DNA of 64,000 nt from Pseudomonas migulae NBRC 103157 (GTDB lineage: Bacteria; Pseudomonadota; Gammaproteobacteria; Pseudomonadales; Pseudomonadaceae), in the NCBI RefSeq assembly GCF_002091715.1, contig NZ_BDAG01000003.1, positions 62,001 through 126,000 on the forward strand, read 5' to 3'. The notes under the pieces are model-generated. The model did no database searches. It saw only the letters and a list, made by a program, of their open reading frames with translations, and was not told the DNA's origin. Both the position numbers and the translations under genes were made by a program. How positions within the stretch are numbered: position 1 is the first letter of the stretch; each line of letters begins with the position of its first letter. Shown here one piece after another: positions 55,490-64,000 of the stretch.

Positions 55490-58400
55490 ATGGAGCGTCT
55501 GACACGCATTTTGGCCGCACTGACCCGCTGGGGTCTGGGCCTGTGCGCGTTGGCTTTGGTGCTGATGGCGCTTTACGTCAGTCTCGGCCGCGAGCTGACG
55601 CCGCTGGTGGCCGAGTATCGGGCCGACGTCGAAGCCAAAGCCGGCGCTGCCCTGGGCATGCCGCTGCACATCGGTGAACTGGAAGGTAACTGGCGCGGCT
55701 TCGTGCCGATTCTGCTGGCTCACGACGTAATGGTCGGCGAGGGCGCCAATACCCTGCGTCTGGATCAGGTACGTGCGGTGCCGGATCTGTGGGGCAGTCT
55801 GCTGGCGCGTGAAGTGCGCATCGCCCACCTTGAACTCAATGGTTTGAAGATCAGCCTCAAGGAAGGCGAGGACGGTCATTGGGCGCTGGAAGGCTTGCCG
55901 GTGCAGCAGGATCAGCCACTGGACCCGGAACAGTTGCTCAATCGCCTGCAAATGGTCCAGCAACTGTCGGTGCTCGACAGCCAGGTGACCCTGCAACCGC
56001 TGGACCATCCGCCACTGACCTTTACCTACGTTGGCCTGAACCTGAAAACCGGCGTCTCCCGTCAGCGACTCGACGCGCGGCTGACCCTGCCCGACGGTCA
56101 GCCAGTGGCCATGAGCCTGCGCACTCGCATTCGCGCCAGCCAGTGGAAGGATGGCGAAGCGCAGGCTTACGTGAGCCTGCCGCAAAGCGACTGGTCGAAA
56201 TGGCTTCCCGAACGCCTGACCCGACAATGGAATTTTTCCGAGATCAAGGCCGGTGGCGAGCTGTGGATCAACTGGAGCCAAGGCGCGCTGCAAAGCGCCG
56301 CGATCCGCTTGAACTCGCCGCAGATCAAGGGCGCCTACGCCGAGCGCAAGCCGATCCAGATCAACAACCTGGCGCTCAACAGCTATTTCCAGCGCAGTGC
56401 CGAAGGCTTCCTGGTGACGGTGGACTCGCTGTCCATGAACTTCGGCGAGACCCGCTGGGAATCGCATCTGCAACTCAAACAAAGCCTGGCCACCGACAAG
56501 GCCGAAGAACTCTGGCATCTGCAAGCCGATCGCCTCGACCTCACGCCGCTCACGCCGTTGCTGAATGCGCTGGGGCCACTGCCCGAAGGTGTCGCCACCG
56601 CCGTGGAGCGACTCAAGGTGACCGGTGGTTTGCGCAACGTGCTGGTCGACTTCCGTCCCAGCGCCACCGACGACAGCAAGGTCAGCTTCGCCGCCAACCT
56701 CGACCAGGTCGGCTTTGATGCCTATCACGGTGCTCCGGCAGCGCGAAATGTCAGCGGCAGCATCAGCGGTGACCTCGGTCACGGCGAACTGCGAATGGAC
56801 AGCAAGGATTTTGTCCTGCACCTCGCCCCGATTTTTGCCAAGCCATGGCAATACATTCAGGCCAACGCCCGGCTGACCTGGAAGCTGGATAAAGAAGGCT
56901 TCACCCTGATCGCCCCGTACCTGAAAGTGTTGGGCGAGGAGGGCAAGATTGCCGGCGACTTCCTGATCCGCCTGCATTTCGACCATACCCAGGAAGATTA
57001 CATGGACCTGCGGGTCGGCCTGGTGGACGGCGACGGCAAGTACACCGCCAAGTACCTGCCGCAAGTGCTCAGCCCGGCGCTGGACGAATGGCTGCGTACG
57101 GCCATTCTCAAAGGCGCGGTGGACCAGGGCTTCTTCCAGTATCAAGGCTCGCTGAATCATGGCGCTGTCGACACCGCTCGCAGCATCAGCCTGTTCTTCA
57201 AGGTTCACGATGCGGAGCTGGCGTTCCAGCCGGGTTGGCCGCATGTCAGCAATGTCAGCGGCGACGTGTTCATCGAGGACAGTGGCGTGCGTATTGTGGC
57301 CAGCAAAGGCCAGTTGCTCGACACGCAAGTCAGCGATATTTACGTCAATATTCCCCACGCGCCCGCCGGGCAAAACCCTCACCTGTTACTCGATGGCGCT
57401 TTCGCTGGCGGGTTGGGCGATGGCCTGAAAATTCTCCAGGAAGCGCCGATCGGCACCGCCACGACCTTTGCCGGATGGGAGGGTGAGGGCGATCTGAAGG
57501 GCAAGGTGAAACTGGATATTCCACTGGCCAAAGGCGAGCAGCCGAATATTCTCGTCGATTTCAAGACCGCCAAGGCGCGCTTGAAACTGGCCGAGCCCGT
57601 TCTTGAACTGACCCAGCTGAAGGGCGATTTCCGCTTTGACAGCACCAAGGGTTTAAGTGGCCAGAACATCAGCGCTCGCGCCTTTGACAAACCGGTCACT
57701 GCGCAGATTTTCGCCGAGGGTAGCCCGGGCAACATCAAGACCCGTGTCACCGCCTCGGGTCAGGTCGAGGTAAAGAAACTCACCGACTGGTTGAGCGTTA
57801 CCCAGCCGTTACCGGTGTCCGGCCTGATCCCTTATCAGTTGCAACTCACCCTGGATGGCCTCGACAGCCAGTTGACGGTCAACTCGAACCTTCAAGGTGT
57901 GGCGGTGGATTTGCCGGCCCCGTTCGGCATGACGGCCGATGTGGGGCGCGATACGATGTTCCGCATGACCCTGCAAGGCCAGGAGCGGCGTTACTGGGTC
58001 AAATATGGCGATCTGGCGAGTTTCACGTTTGCAGCACCGCCCGGCAACTTCGCCGACGGTCGCGGCGAATTGTTCCTCGGTGGCGGCGATGCGGTGTTGC
58101 CCGGCGCCAAAGGCCTGCGGGTGCGCGGCGTGTTGTCGGAGCTGGATGTCAGCCCCTGGAAAGACCTGGTAGACAAATATGCCGGCCAGGATCCGGGTGG
58201 CAGCGCCAAGCAACTGCTCAGCAGCGCGGACTTCAAGGTCGGCAAGCTCAGCGGCATCGGTACCACCCTGGATCAGGCGTCGGTGCAGTTGAACCGCAAA
58301 CCGACGACGTGGGCGTTGCAGCTCGACAGCCAGCAGGTCAAGGGCACTGCCGCTATCCCTGATGCGAAAGCCGCACCGATTGCGATCAATCTGCAATACG

Positions 58401-59293
58401 TGCGTTTGCCGGCGCCGGACCCGACGGTCCTGGCCGATGAAAACTCGCCGGATCCACTGGCCACTGTCGATCCGACCAAAATCCCGGCGCTGGATGTCAC
58501 CATCAATCAACTGTTCCAGGGCCAGGATCTGGTCGGGGGCTGGTCGCTGAAAGTGCGTCCGACCGCCAAGGGCATAGCGCTCAATACACTGGATCTGGGC
58601 CTCAAAGGCATTTTGTTGCAGGGCAACGGCGGCTGGGAAGGTGTGCCTGGCGCATCCAGCAGTTGGTTCAAGGGGCGGGTCAGCGGCAAGAACCTCGCGG
58701 ATGTGCTGAAAGGCTGGGGCTTTGCGCCCAGTGTCACCAGTGAAGAATTCCACATGGATGTTGACGGTCGCTGGCCCGGTTCACCGGCGTGGCTGGCCAC
58801 CAAGCGTTTCTCCGGCACTCTCGATGCGTCGCTCAATAAGGGCCAGTTCGTTGAAGTCGAGGGCGGCGCCCAGGCGTTGCGGGTATTCGGCCTGCTCAAC
58901 TTCAACTCCATCGGCCGGCGCTTGCGTCTGGACTTCTCCGACCTGTTCGGCAAGGGTCTGAGTTATGACCGGGTCAAGGGGCTGCTGGTCGCGACCAACG
59001 GGGTGTATGACACTCGTGAGCCGATCGTGCTGACCGGCCCGTCGAGTAATCTGGAACTCAATGGCAAGCTGGATCTGGTGAACGATCAGGTCGATGCGAA
59101 GCTGCTGGTGACCTTGCCGGTGACCAACAACCTGCCGATTGCCGCGCTGATCGTCGGCGCACCGGCGATTGGCGGTGCCTTGTTCCTGATCGACAAGCTG
59201 ATCGGTGACCGTGTGGCGCGCTTCGCCAGCGTGAAGTACACCGTCAAAGGCCCGTGGAAAGAGCCGAAAATCACTTTCGACAAACCTTTTTGA
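55490..59293 (+). CDS. yhdP: YhdP-family AsmA-like large envelope protein
   Basis: 1267 residues from ATG 55490 (GGGAG box 10 bases upstream). One N-terminal TM helix (about 15-38), then a very long periplasmic region of repeating beta strands with DUF3971/AsmA-like character, ending LTGPSSNLELNGKLDLVNDQ … and a C-terminal helix region. Bridge-like protein family (YhdP, TamB, YdbH) that moves phospholipids to the outer membrane. Position between rng and the nitrilase/tldD genes is standard. Confidence 0.93.
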   Translation: MERLTRILAALTRWGLGLCALALVLMALYVSLGRELTPLVAEYRADVEAKAGAALGMPLHIGELEGNWRGFVPILLAHDVMVGEGANTLRLDQVRAVPDLWGSLLAREVRIAHLELNGLKISLKEGEDGHWALEGLPVQQDQPLDPEQLLNRLQMVQQLSVLDSQVTLQPLDHPPLTFTYVGLNLKTGVSRQRLDARLTLPDGQPVAMSLRTRIRASQWKDGEAQAYVSLPQSDWSKWLPERLTRQWNFSEIKAGGELWINWSQGALQSAAIRLNSPQIKGAYAERKPIQINNLALNSYFQRSAEGFLVTVDSLSMNFGETRWESHLQLKQSLATDKAEELWHLQADRLDLTPLTPLLNALGPLPEGVATAVERLKVTGGLRNVLVDFRPSATDDSKVSFAANLDQVGFDAYHGAPAARNVSGSISGDLGHGELRMDSKDFVLHLAPIFAKPWQYIQANARLTWKLDKEGFTLIAPYLKVLGEEGKIAGDFLIRLHFDHTQEDYMDLRVGLVDGDGKYTAKYLPQVLSPALDEWLRTAILKGAVDQGFFQYQGSLNHGAVDTARSISLFFKVHDAELAFQPGWPHVSNVSGDVFIEDSGVRIVASKGQLLDTQVSDIYVNIPHAPAGQNPHLLLDGAFAGGLGDGLKILQEAPIGTATTFAGWEGEGDLKGKVKLDIPLAKGEQPNILVDFKTAKARLKLAEPVLELTQLKGDFRFDSTKGLSGQNISARAFDKPVTAQIFAEGSPGNIKTRVTASGQVEVKKLTDWLSVTQPLPVSGLIPYQLQLTLDGLDSQLTVNSNLQGVAVDLPAPFGMTADVGRDTMFRMTLQGQERRYWVKYGDLASFTFAAPPGNFADGRGELFLGGGDAVLPGAKGLRVRGVLSELDVSPWKDLVDKYAGQDPGGSAKQLLSSADFKVGKLSGIGTTLDQASVQLNRKPTTWALQLDSQQVKGTAAIPDAKAAPIAINLQYVRLPAPDPTVLADENSPDPLATVDPTKIPALDVTINQLFQGQDLVGGWSLKVRPTAKGIALNTLDLGLKGILLQGNGGWEGVPGASSSWFKGRVSGKNLADVLKGWGFAPSVTSEEFHMDVDGRWPGSPAWLATKRFSGTLDASLNKGQFVEVEGGAQALRVFGLLNFNSIGRRLRLDFSDLFGKGLSYDRVKGLLVATNGVYDTREPIVLTGPSSNLELNGKLDLVNDQVDAKLLVTLPVTNNLPIAALIVGAPAIGGALFLIDKLIGDRVARFASVKYTVKGPWKEPKITFDKPF

Positions 59294-59349
59294 CGCTTTT
59301 TTTCCGAGCCCACTCTCCAGGCCTATGGAGTAGCATGGCCGTAAGCCCC

Positions 59350-59431
59350 CTGTAGGAGCTGTCGCAGGCTGCGATCTTTTGATCTGCAAAATTCAATATC
59401 AAAAGATCGCAGCCTGCGGCGGCTCCTACGG
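59350..59431. repeat. Long inverted repeat (TGTAGGAGCTGTCGCAGGCTGCGATCTTTTGA type)
   Basis: Arms of about 30 bases (TGTAGGAGC…GCAGGCTGCGATCTTTTGA, with its complement TCAAAAGATCGCAGCCTGC…GGCTCCTACG) around a short spacer. A different intergenic repeat class from the other REP pairs in this window. Confidence 0.85.
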
Positions 59432-59461
59432 GTATGTGTTGATTCAGAAAAGGGTAAGGCC

Positions 59462-60316
59462 ATGTCTTTAGCGGTGATTCAAATGGTCAGCCAGAGCGAT
59501 GTGCTGGCCAATCTGGCCCAGGCTCGTCGGCTGCTCGAGCAAGCGGCGGCCGGTGGCGCGAAGCTGGCTGTGCTGCCGGAAAATTTTGCCGCCATGGGTC
59601 GCCGTGACATCGCTGACATCGGTCGCGCCGAGGCGTCTGGCGAAGGTCCGATCCTGCCCTGGTTGAAACAGACCGCCCGCGACCTCAAGTTATGGATAGT
59701 GGCAGGCACCTTGCCGTTGCCGCCGGTGGATCAACCGACGGCCAAAGTGCATGCCTGCTCGCTTCTGGTCGACGATCAGGGCGAAACGGTGGCGCGCTAC
59801 GACAAGCTGCACCTGTTTGATGTGGACGTGGCGGACAACCGCGGGCGTTATCGTGAGTCCGATGACTATGCTTACGGCAGTGGCGTGGTGGTCGCCGACA
59901 CACCCGTCGGTCGGGTCGGCCTGACGGTATGTTATGACCTGCGATTCCCGGAGCTGTACAGCGAATTGCGCGCTGCCGGTGCGGAGTTGATTACCGCGCC
60001 GTCGGCCTTTACCGCCGTGACCGGCGCGGCGCATTGGGATGTGCTGATCCGTGCGCGGGCCATCGAGACTCAGTGTTATGTGCTCGCGGCTGCCCAGGGC
60101 GGAACGCATCCGGGGCCGCGAGAGACCTTCGGCCATGCCGCGATCATCGACCCGTGGGGGCGAGTGCTCGCGCAACAGGATCAAGGCGAGGCCGTGCTGC
60201 TGGCCGAACGCGATAGCAGCGAACAGGCGTCCATCCGGGCGCGGATGCCGGTGTCCAGTCATCGGCGCTTTTTCTCGCAGGGCGCGCAGCGACCTGCCTC
60301 AGAACGACGAATTTAA
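59462..60316 (+). CDS. Carbon-nitrogen hydrolase (Nit family, probable deaminated-glutathione amidase)
   Basis: 284 residues, nitrilase superfamily. Catalytic triad E40 (LAVLPENFA), K115 (RYDKLHLFDVD) and C157 (LTVCYDLRFPELY); N-terminus MSLAVIQMVSQSDV. The Nit1/Nit2 subgroup repairs deaminated glutathione; assignment of substrate is by subgroup resemblance and genomic position beside tldD. ATG follows GGGTAAGG. Confidence 0.9.
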   Translation: MSLAVIQMVSQSDVLANLAQARRLLEQAAAGGAKLAVLPENFAAMGRRDIADIGRAEASGEGPILPWLKQTARDLKLWIVAGTLPLPPVDQPTAKVHACSLLVDDQGETVARYDKLHLFDVDVADNRGRYRESDDYAYGSGVVVADTPVGRVGLTVCYDLRFPELYSELRAAGAELITAPSAFTAVTGAAHWDVLIRARAIETQCYVLAAAQGGTHPGPRETFGHAAIIDPWGRVLAQQDQGEAVLLAERDSSEQASIRARMPVSSHRRFFSQGAQRPASERRI

Positions 60317-60328
60317 GGCGTAAAGCAT

Positions 60329-61771
60329 ATGAGCGAGTTGTTGTCCTCAGTCAGTGAACACCTCTTGGCGCCCGGCGGCGTCACTATCGAGAGCCTGCAA
60401 GGTGTGCTCGGCGATCTGGCCGGCCCGGGTATCGATGCCGCCGACCTGTATTTCCAGGGGCAGATTTCCGAGTCGTGGGCGCTGGAAGACGGGATCGTCA
60501 AGGAAGGCAGCTTCAACCTTGACCAAGGCGTTGGCGTTCGCGCGCAATCGGGTGAAAAAACCGGTTTTGCCTACAGCAATGCGATCACCCTGGAAGCCTT
60601 GGGCGCAGCGGCGCGTGCCGCGCGCTCGATCTCCCGCGCCGGGCAGAACGGCACGGTGCAGGCGTTCACCACTCAGGATGTCGCCCAGTTGTACGGGCCG
60701 GATAACCCATTGGAAGTGCTGACCCGTGCAGAGAAAGTCGAGCTGCTCAAGCGTATCGACGTCGCCACTCGCGCCCTCGATCCGCGTATCCAGCAAGTGA
60801 CCGTGAGCATGGCCGGTGTCTGGGAACGCATTCTTGTTGCTTCGACTGACGGCAGCCTGGCGGCGGATGTGCGGCCGTTGGTGCGTTTCAATGTCAGCGT
60901 GATCGTTGAGCAGAACGGTCGCCGCGAGCGTGGCGGTCATGGCGGCGGCGGTCGTACCGATTACCGTTATTTCCTCGCCGAAGACCGCGCGATGAGCTAC
61001 GCCCGCGAGGCGCTGCGTCAGGCGCTGGTCAACCTTGAAGCCATTCCCGCGCCGGCCGGTACGTTGCCGGTGGTACTGGGTTCGGGCTGGTCCGGTGTGC
61101 TGCTGCACGAAGCGGTCGGCCACGGTCTGGAAGGTGATTTCAACCGCAAGGGCAGCTCCGCTTACAGTGGGCGTATGGGCGAGATGGTCGCATCCAAACT
61201 CTGCACCATCGTCGATGACGGCACGCTGGCCGGTCGCCGCGGCTCGCTGAGCGTCGACGACGAAGGCACGCCAACCGAGTGCACCACGCTGATCGAAAAC
61301 GGCGTACTCAAAGGCTACATGCAGGACAAGCTCAATGCGCGCCTGATGGGCGTGGCCCGCACAGGCAATGGTCGTCGCGAGTCCTACGCGCACCTGCCGA
61401 TGCCACGCATGACCAACACCTACATGCTGGCGGGCGAAAGCGATCCGGCGGAAATCATTGCGTCGGTGAAACGCGGCATCTACTGCGCCAACCTTGGCGG
61501 TGGTCAGGTGGACATCACCAGCGGCAAATTCGTGTTCTCCACCAGTGAGGCGTACCTGATCGAAGACGGAAAGATTACAGCGCCGGTCAAAGGCGCGACG
61601 TTGATCGGCAACGGGCCTGAAGCGATGAGCAAGGTGTCGATGGTCGGTAACGATCTGTCGCTGGACAGCGGCGTGGGCACGTGCGGCAAGGACGGGCAGT
61701 CGGTGCCGGTGGGTGTCGGCCAGCCAACGCTGAAAATCGATGCGATCACTGTGGGTGGCACAGGATCGTAA
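60329..61771 (+). CDS. tldD: Metalloprotease TldD
   Basis: 480 residues. The TldD zinc motif HExxxH is present at H260-E261-x3-H265 ([18 protein letters not shown]). Forms a heterodimer with TldE/PmbA that trims peptides (e.g. microcin leader, CcdA). Starts 12 bp after the nitrilase gene. C-terminus [23 protein letters not shown] is conserved in the family. Confidence 0.96.
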   Translation: MSELLSSVSEHLLAPGGVTIESLQGVLGDLAGPGIDAADLYFQGQISESWALEDGIVKEGSFNLDQGVGVRAQSGEKTGFAYSNAITLEALGAAARAARSISRAGQNGTVQAFTTQDVAQLYGPDNPLEVLTRAEKVELLKRIDVATRALDPRIQQVTVSMAGVWERILVASTDGSLAADVRPLVRFNVSVIVEQNGRRERGGHGGGGRTDYRYFLAEDRAMSYAREALRQALVNLEAIPAPAGTLPVVLGSGWSGVLLHEAVGHGLEGDFNRKGSSAYSGRMGEMVASKLCTIVDDGTLAGRRGSLSVDDEGTPTECTTLIENGVLKGYMQDKLNARLMGVARTGNGRRESYAHLPMPRMTNTYMLAGESDPAEIIASVKRGIYCANLGGGQVDITSGKFVFSTSEAYLIEDGKITAPVKGATLIGNGPEAMSKVSMVGNDLSLDSGVGTCGKDGQSVPVGVGQPTLKIDAITVGGTGS

Positions 61772-61819
61772 GGGATGGAGCTTCGGGTGAGCCGCGTGGC
61801 GACTCACCCGAGAAGGGAC

Positions 61820-62344
61820 TTAACGCAGACCGCGTTGAGTCTCGTCCAGCTCACGGATGTACTTGAAGATTTTACGGCTCGATGCCGGCGGCTTGTTGGT
61901 CGCCAGTTCGTGCTGGGCCTGACGGATCAGGGAGCGCAACTGCTGACGATCAGCCTCCGGGTAGTCGAGCACGAACTTCTCCAGGACTGCATCGTCGCCC
62001 GCGATCAAGCGATCGCGCCAGCGTTCCAGACCATGGAAACGTTCGTTGTACTGCCGGGTAGAGGCATCGAGTTGATCGAGCAACGTCAGAATGGCGTCAG
62101 TGTCCTGATCGCGCATCAGTTTGCCGATGAACATAAGGTGCCGTTTACGCGCGATATTCGCGGTGTGCTTGGGCGCATCGGCCAGTGCCCGGCGCATGGC
62201 GTCGGTCAACGGCAGTTTTGCCAGCAAGTCAGGCTTGAGCGTTGTAAGGCGTTCGCCGAGGTCAACCAGAGCATGCAGCTCGCGTTTAACCTGGGATTTG
62301 CTTTTTTCTCCCGTATCGAGGGAGTCGTCGTAAGAATCAACCAT
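61820..62344 (-). CDS. yjgA: Ribosome-associated protein YjgA (DarP family)
   Basis: 174 residues from ATG 62344, behind GCGGACGG; longer in-frame extensions run through the pmbA promoter and are not supported. Highly charged and helical ([36 protein letters not shown]), the DarP/YjgA family that binds late 50S assembly particles. Lies between tldD and pmbA on the opposite strand, a common pseudomonad arrangement. Confidence 0.92.
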   Translation of the reverse strand: MVDSYDDSLDTGEKSKSQVKRELHALVDLGERLTTLKPDLLAKLPLTDAMRRALADAPKHTANIARKRHLMFIGKLMRDQDTDAILTLLDQLDASTRQYNERFHGLERWRDRLIAGDDAVLEKFVLDYPEADRQQLRSLIRQAQHELATNKPPASSRKIFKYIRELDETQRGLR

Positions 62345-62452
62345 GGTTGCCGTCCGCAAAGAAACGCCGCCATGATAACCAGTCGGGGGCCGCTTGTCCG
62401 GCCCGGTCGCTCGAAGGCCTTTACCGAAAGCAGAATTTGAGTGGAGAACAGC

Positions 62453-63799
62453 ATGAGTGCAGTTGAAAGCGTCGGCCCACAAGCGTTGCCGGCACTGCAA
62501 GAACAAGTCGAGCAGATCATCGCTGAAGCCAAGCGCCAGGGCGCCAGTGCCTGTGAAGTGGCGGTGTCCCTGGAACAGGGCCTGTCGACCTCTGTACGCC
62601 AGCGCGAAGTCGAAACCGTTGAATTCAACCGCGATCAGGGCTTCGGCATCACCTTGTATGTTGGCCAGCGCAAGGGCTCGGCCAGCACTTCGGCCAGTGG
62701 CCCGGACGCGATCCGTGAAACCGTCGCTGCAGCGCTGGCCATCGCTAAACACACCTCCGAAGACGAAGCCGCCGGCCTGGCGGATGCTGCGCTGATGGCC
62801 AAGGATCTGCAGGATTTCGACCTGTTCCATCAATGGGACATTACACCGGAGCAAGCCATCGAGATGGCCTTGAACTGTGAGGCGGCAGCGTTTGCCACCG
62901 ACAGCCGGATCAAGAACGCCGACGGCACTACCCTCAGCACTCACCAGGGCTGCCGCGTTTATGGCAACAGCCACGGTTTCATTGGCGGTTACGCCTCGAC
63001 TCGTCACAGCCTGAGCTGCGTGATGATCGCCGAGGCCGATGGCCAGATGCAGCGAGATTACTGGTACGACGTTAACCGCCAGGGCAATTTGCTGACTGAC
63101 CCGGTGAGCATCGGCCAGCGTGCAGCACAGCGTGCAGCGAGCCGTCTGGGCGCGCGTCCGGTGCCGACCTGTGAAGTGCCGGTTTTGTTCTCCGCGGAAC
63201 TGGCCGGCGGTTTGTTCGGCAGTTTCCTCTCAGCGATTTCCGGCGGCAGCCTGTATCGCAAATCGTCGTTCCTGGAAGGCACCCTTGGGCAGAAGTTGTT
63301 CCCGGAATGGTTGACGATCGATGAGCGCCCGCACCTGATGCGCGCCATGGGCAGTTCGGCGTTCGATGGCGATGGCCTCGCGACGTATGCCAAGCCGTTC
63401 GTCGAAAAGGGTGAGTTGGTGTCCTATATCCTCGGCACCTATTCCGGTCGCAAGCTCGGTATGCCGAGCACCGCCAACGCTGGCGGCGTGCACAACCTGT
63501 TCGTTACCCACGGCGAAGAAGATCAGGCGGCCTTGCTGCGGCGCATGGGCCGTGGCTTGCTGGTCACCGAGTTGATGGGCCAGGGCCTGAACATGGTCAC
63601 CGGCGATTACTCTCGTGGTGCGGCGGGCTATTGGGTCGAGAACGGCGAGATCCAGTTCGCGGTCCAGGAGGTGACCATCGCCGGCAACATGCGCGACATG
63701 TTCAAACAGATCGTTGCGGTGGGTAATGACCTGGAATTGCGCAGCAACATTCGCACGGGTTCGGTGCTGATCGAGCGGATGACAGTCGCAGGCAGCTAA
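62453..63799 (+). CDS. pmbA: Metalloprotease subunit PmbA/TldE
   Basis: 448 residues from ATG 62453 (GGAG 6 bases upstream). TldE subunit lacking the HExxxH motif, as expected; conserved segments include [55 protein letters not shown] and [15 protein letters not shown]. Partner of TldD. Monocistronic with a strong terminator. Confidence 0.95.
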   Translation: MSAVESVGPQALPALQEQVEQIIAEAKRQGASACEVAVSLEQGLSTSVRQREVETVEFNRDQGFGITLYVGQRKGSASTSASGPDAIRETVAAALAIAKHTSEDEAAGLADAALMAKDLQDFDLFHQWDITPEQAIEMALNCEAAAFATDSRIKNADGTTLSTHQGCRVYGNSHGFIGGYASTRHSLSCVMIAEADGQMQRDYWYDVNRQGNLLTDPVSIGQRAAQRAASRLGARPVPTCEVPVLFSAELAGGLFGSFLSAISGGSLYRKSSFLEGTLGQKLFPEWLTIDERPHLMRAMGSSAFDGDGLATYAKPFVEKGELVSYILGTYSGRKLGMPSTANAGGVHNLFVTHGEEDQAALLRRMGRGLLVTELMGQGLNMVTGDYSRGAAGYWVENGEIQFAVQEVTIAGNMRDMFKQIVAVGNDLELRSNIRTGSVLIERMTVAGS

Positions 63800-63815
63800 C
63801 CCACGACCGCTACAC

Positions 63816-63854
63816 AAAAGGCGCGCCACCCAATGGGGGGGCGCGCCTTTTTTT
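63816..63854 (+). terminator. Rho-independent terminator of pmbA
   Basis: AAGGCGCGCC / GGCGCGCCTT stem with a G-rich loop and seven T residues, 17 bp after the stop codon. Confidence 0.92.
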
Positions 63855-63871
63855 GTGCCCGCATAGCACAC

Positions 63872-63963
63872 CTGTAGGAGCCGGCTTGCTGGCGATTGCG
63901 GTCAATCAGTCGACATCAATGCTGAATGCCAGATCGCAATCGCCAGCAAGTCAGCTCCTACAA
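63872..63963. repeat. REP inverted pair (GCCGGCTTGCTGGCGA type)
   Basis: TGTAGGAGCCGGCTTGCTGGCGATTG faces CAATCGCCAGCAAGTCAGCTCCTACA, near the right edge. No gene is visible in the last 200 bases. Confidence 0.88.
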
Positions 63964-64000
63964 GGGACCATACTCCGGGCTTGTGTTGGTTATCATTATC

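Noticed and set aside
55025-57382. 785-codon open frame on the minus strand
   Set aside because: Lies opposite rng and yhdP, which have clear domains; long antisense frames are expected from GC-rich codon usage. Composition (many His, Gln, Arg, Val) is typical of a shadow frame.

Overview
The window looks like the chromosome of a fluorescent-group Pseudomonas. Gene order and proteins from about 16.5 kb onward are typical of that genus: prfC; a dpp dipeptide operon with an OprD-type porin; roxSR; a galactarate cluster; gatCAB; and mreBCD-maf-rng-yhdP-nit-tldD-yjgA-pmbA. Intergenic gaps carry inverted pairs of the Pseudomonas REP sequence (cores such as GAGCGGGCTTGCTCGCG). No tRNA, rRNA, CRISPR array, transposase or integrase was recognised.

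1 to ~16.35 kb is accessory-like and visibly poorer in G+C than the rest. It holds the C-terminal scrap of an unknown gene and a complete glyoxylate-to-pyruvate operon on the minus strand (gcl-hyi-glxR-glycerate kinase-pyruvate kinase) with a divergent LysR regulator. Next come an unassigned bicupin protein and a second LysR gene. After these lies a mobilizable element: a 69-residue conserved-type small protein, an array of about ten tandem hairpins, a MobC-like protein and a MobA-type relaxase. Converging on the relaxase is an AT-rich three-gene minus-strand cassette: a TIR-like (CAP12/Pycsar-effector family) protein followed by two unrelated small proteins that each carry an RNxxxH HEPN motif. 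This TIR-HEPN-HEPN cassette is the best candidate in the window for an undescribed (anti-phage) system. The element stops about 230 bp before prfC, a gene known as an ICE insertion site in other proteobacteria.

16.5-31.5 kb: prfC; a small acidic exported protein; the dpp peptide-uptake locus (three periplasmic binding proteins, one OprD-family porin, DppBCDF, all on minus); and a SIMPL-domain periplasmic protein.

31.7-45 kb: the redox two-component system RoxSR, an SbmA/BacA-like ABC exporter, and the galactarate pathway (GntR/FadR regulator, KdgD, ketoglutarate-semialdehyde dehydrogenase, MFS permease, GarD), which feeds 2-oxoglutarate. Between regulator and pathway sits a two-gene minus-strand unit encoding a zinc phospholipase C/S1-P1-like protein and a 63-residue protein. 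Its promoter overlaps a near-perfect LexA (SOS) box. An AEC-family transporter closes this block.

45-64 kb: a carboxymuconolactone-decarboxylase-like protein, a Na+/Ca2+ exchanger-type antiporter, an RlpA-like lipoprotein, gatCAB, then the cell-shape/RNA-processing/TldDE block to the right end.
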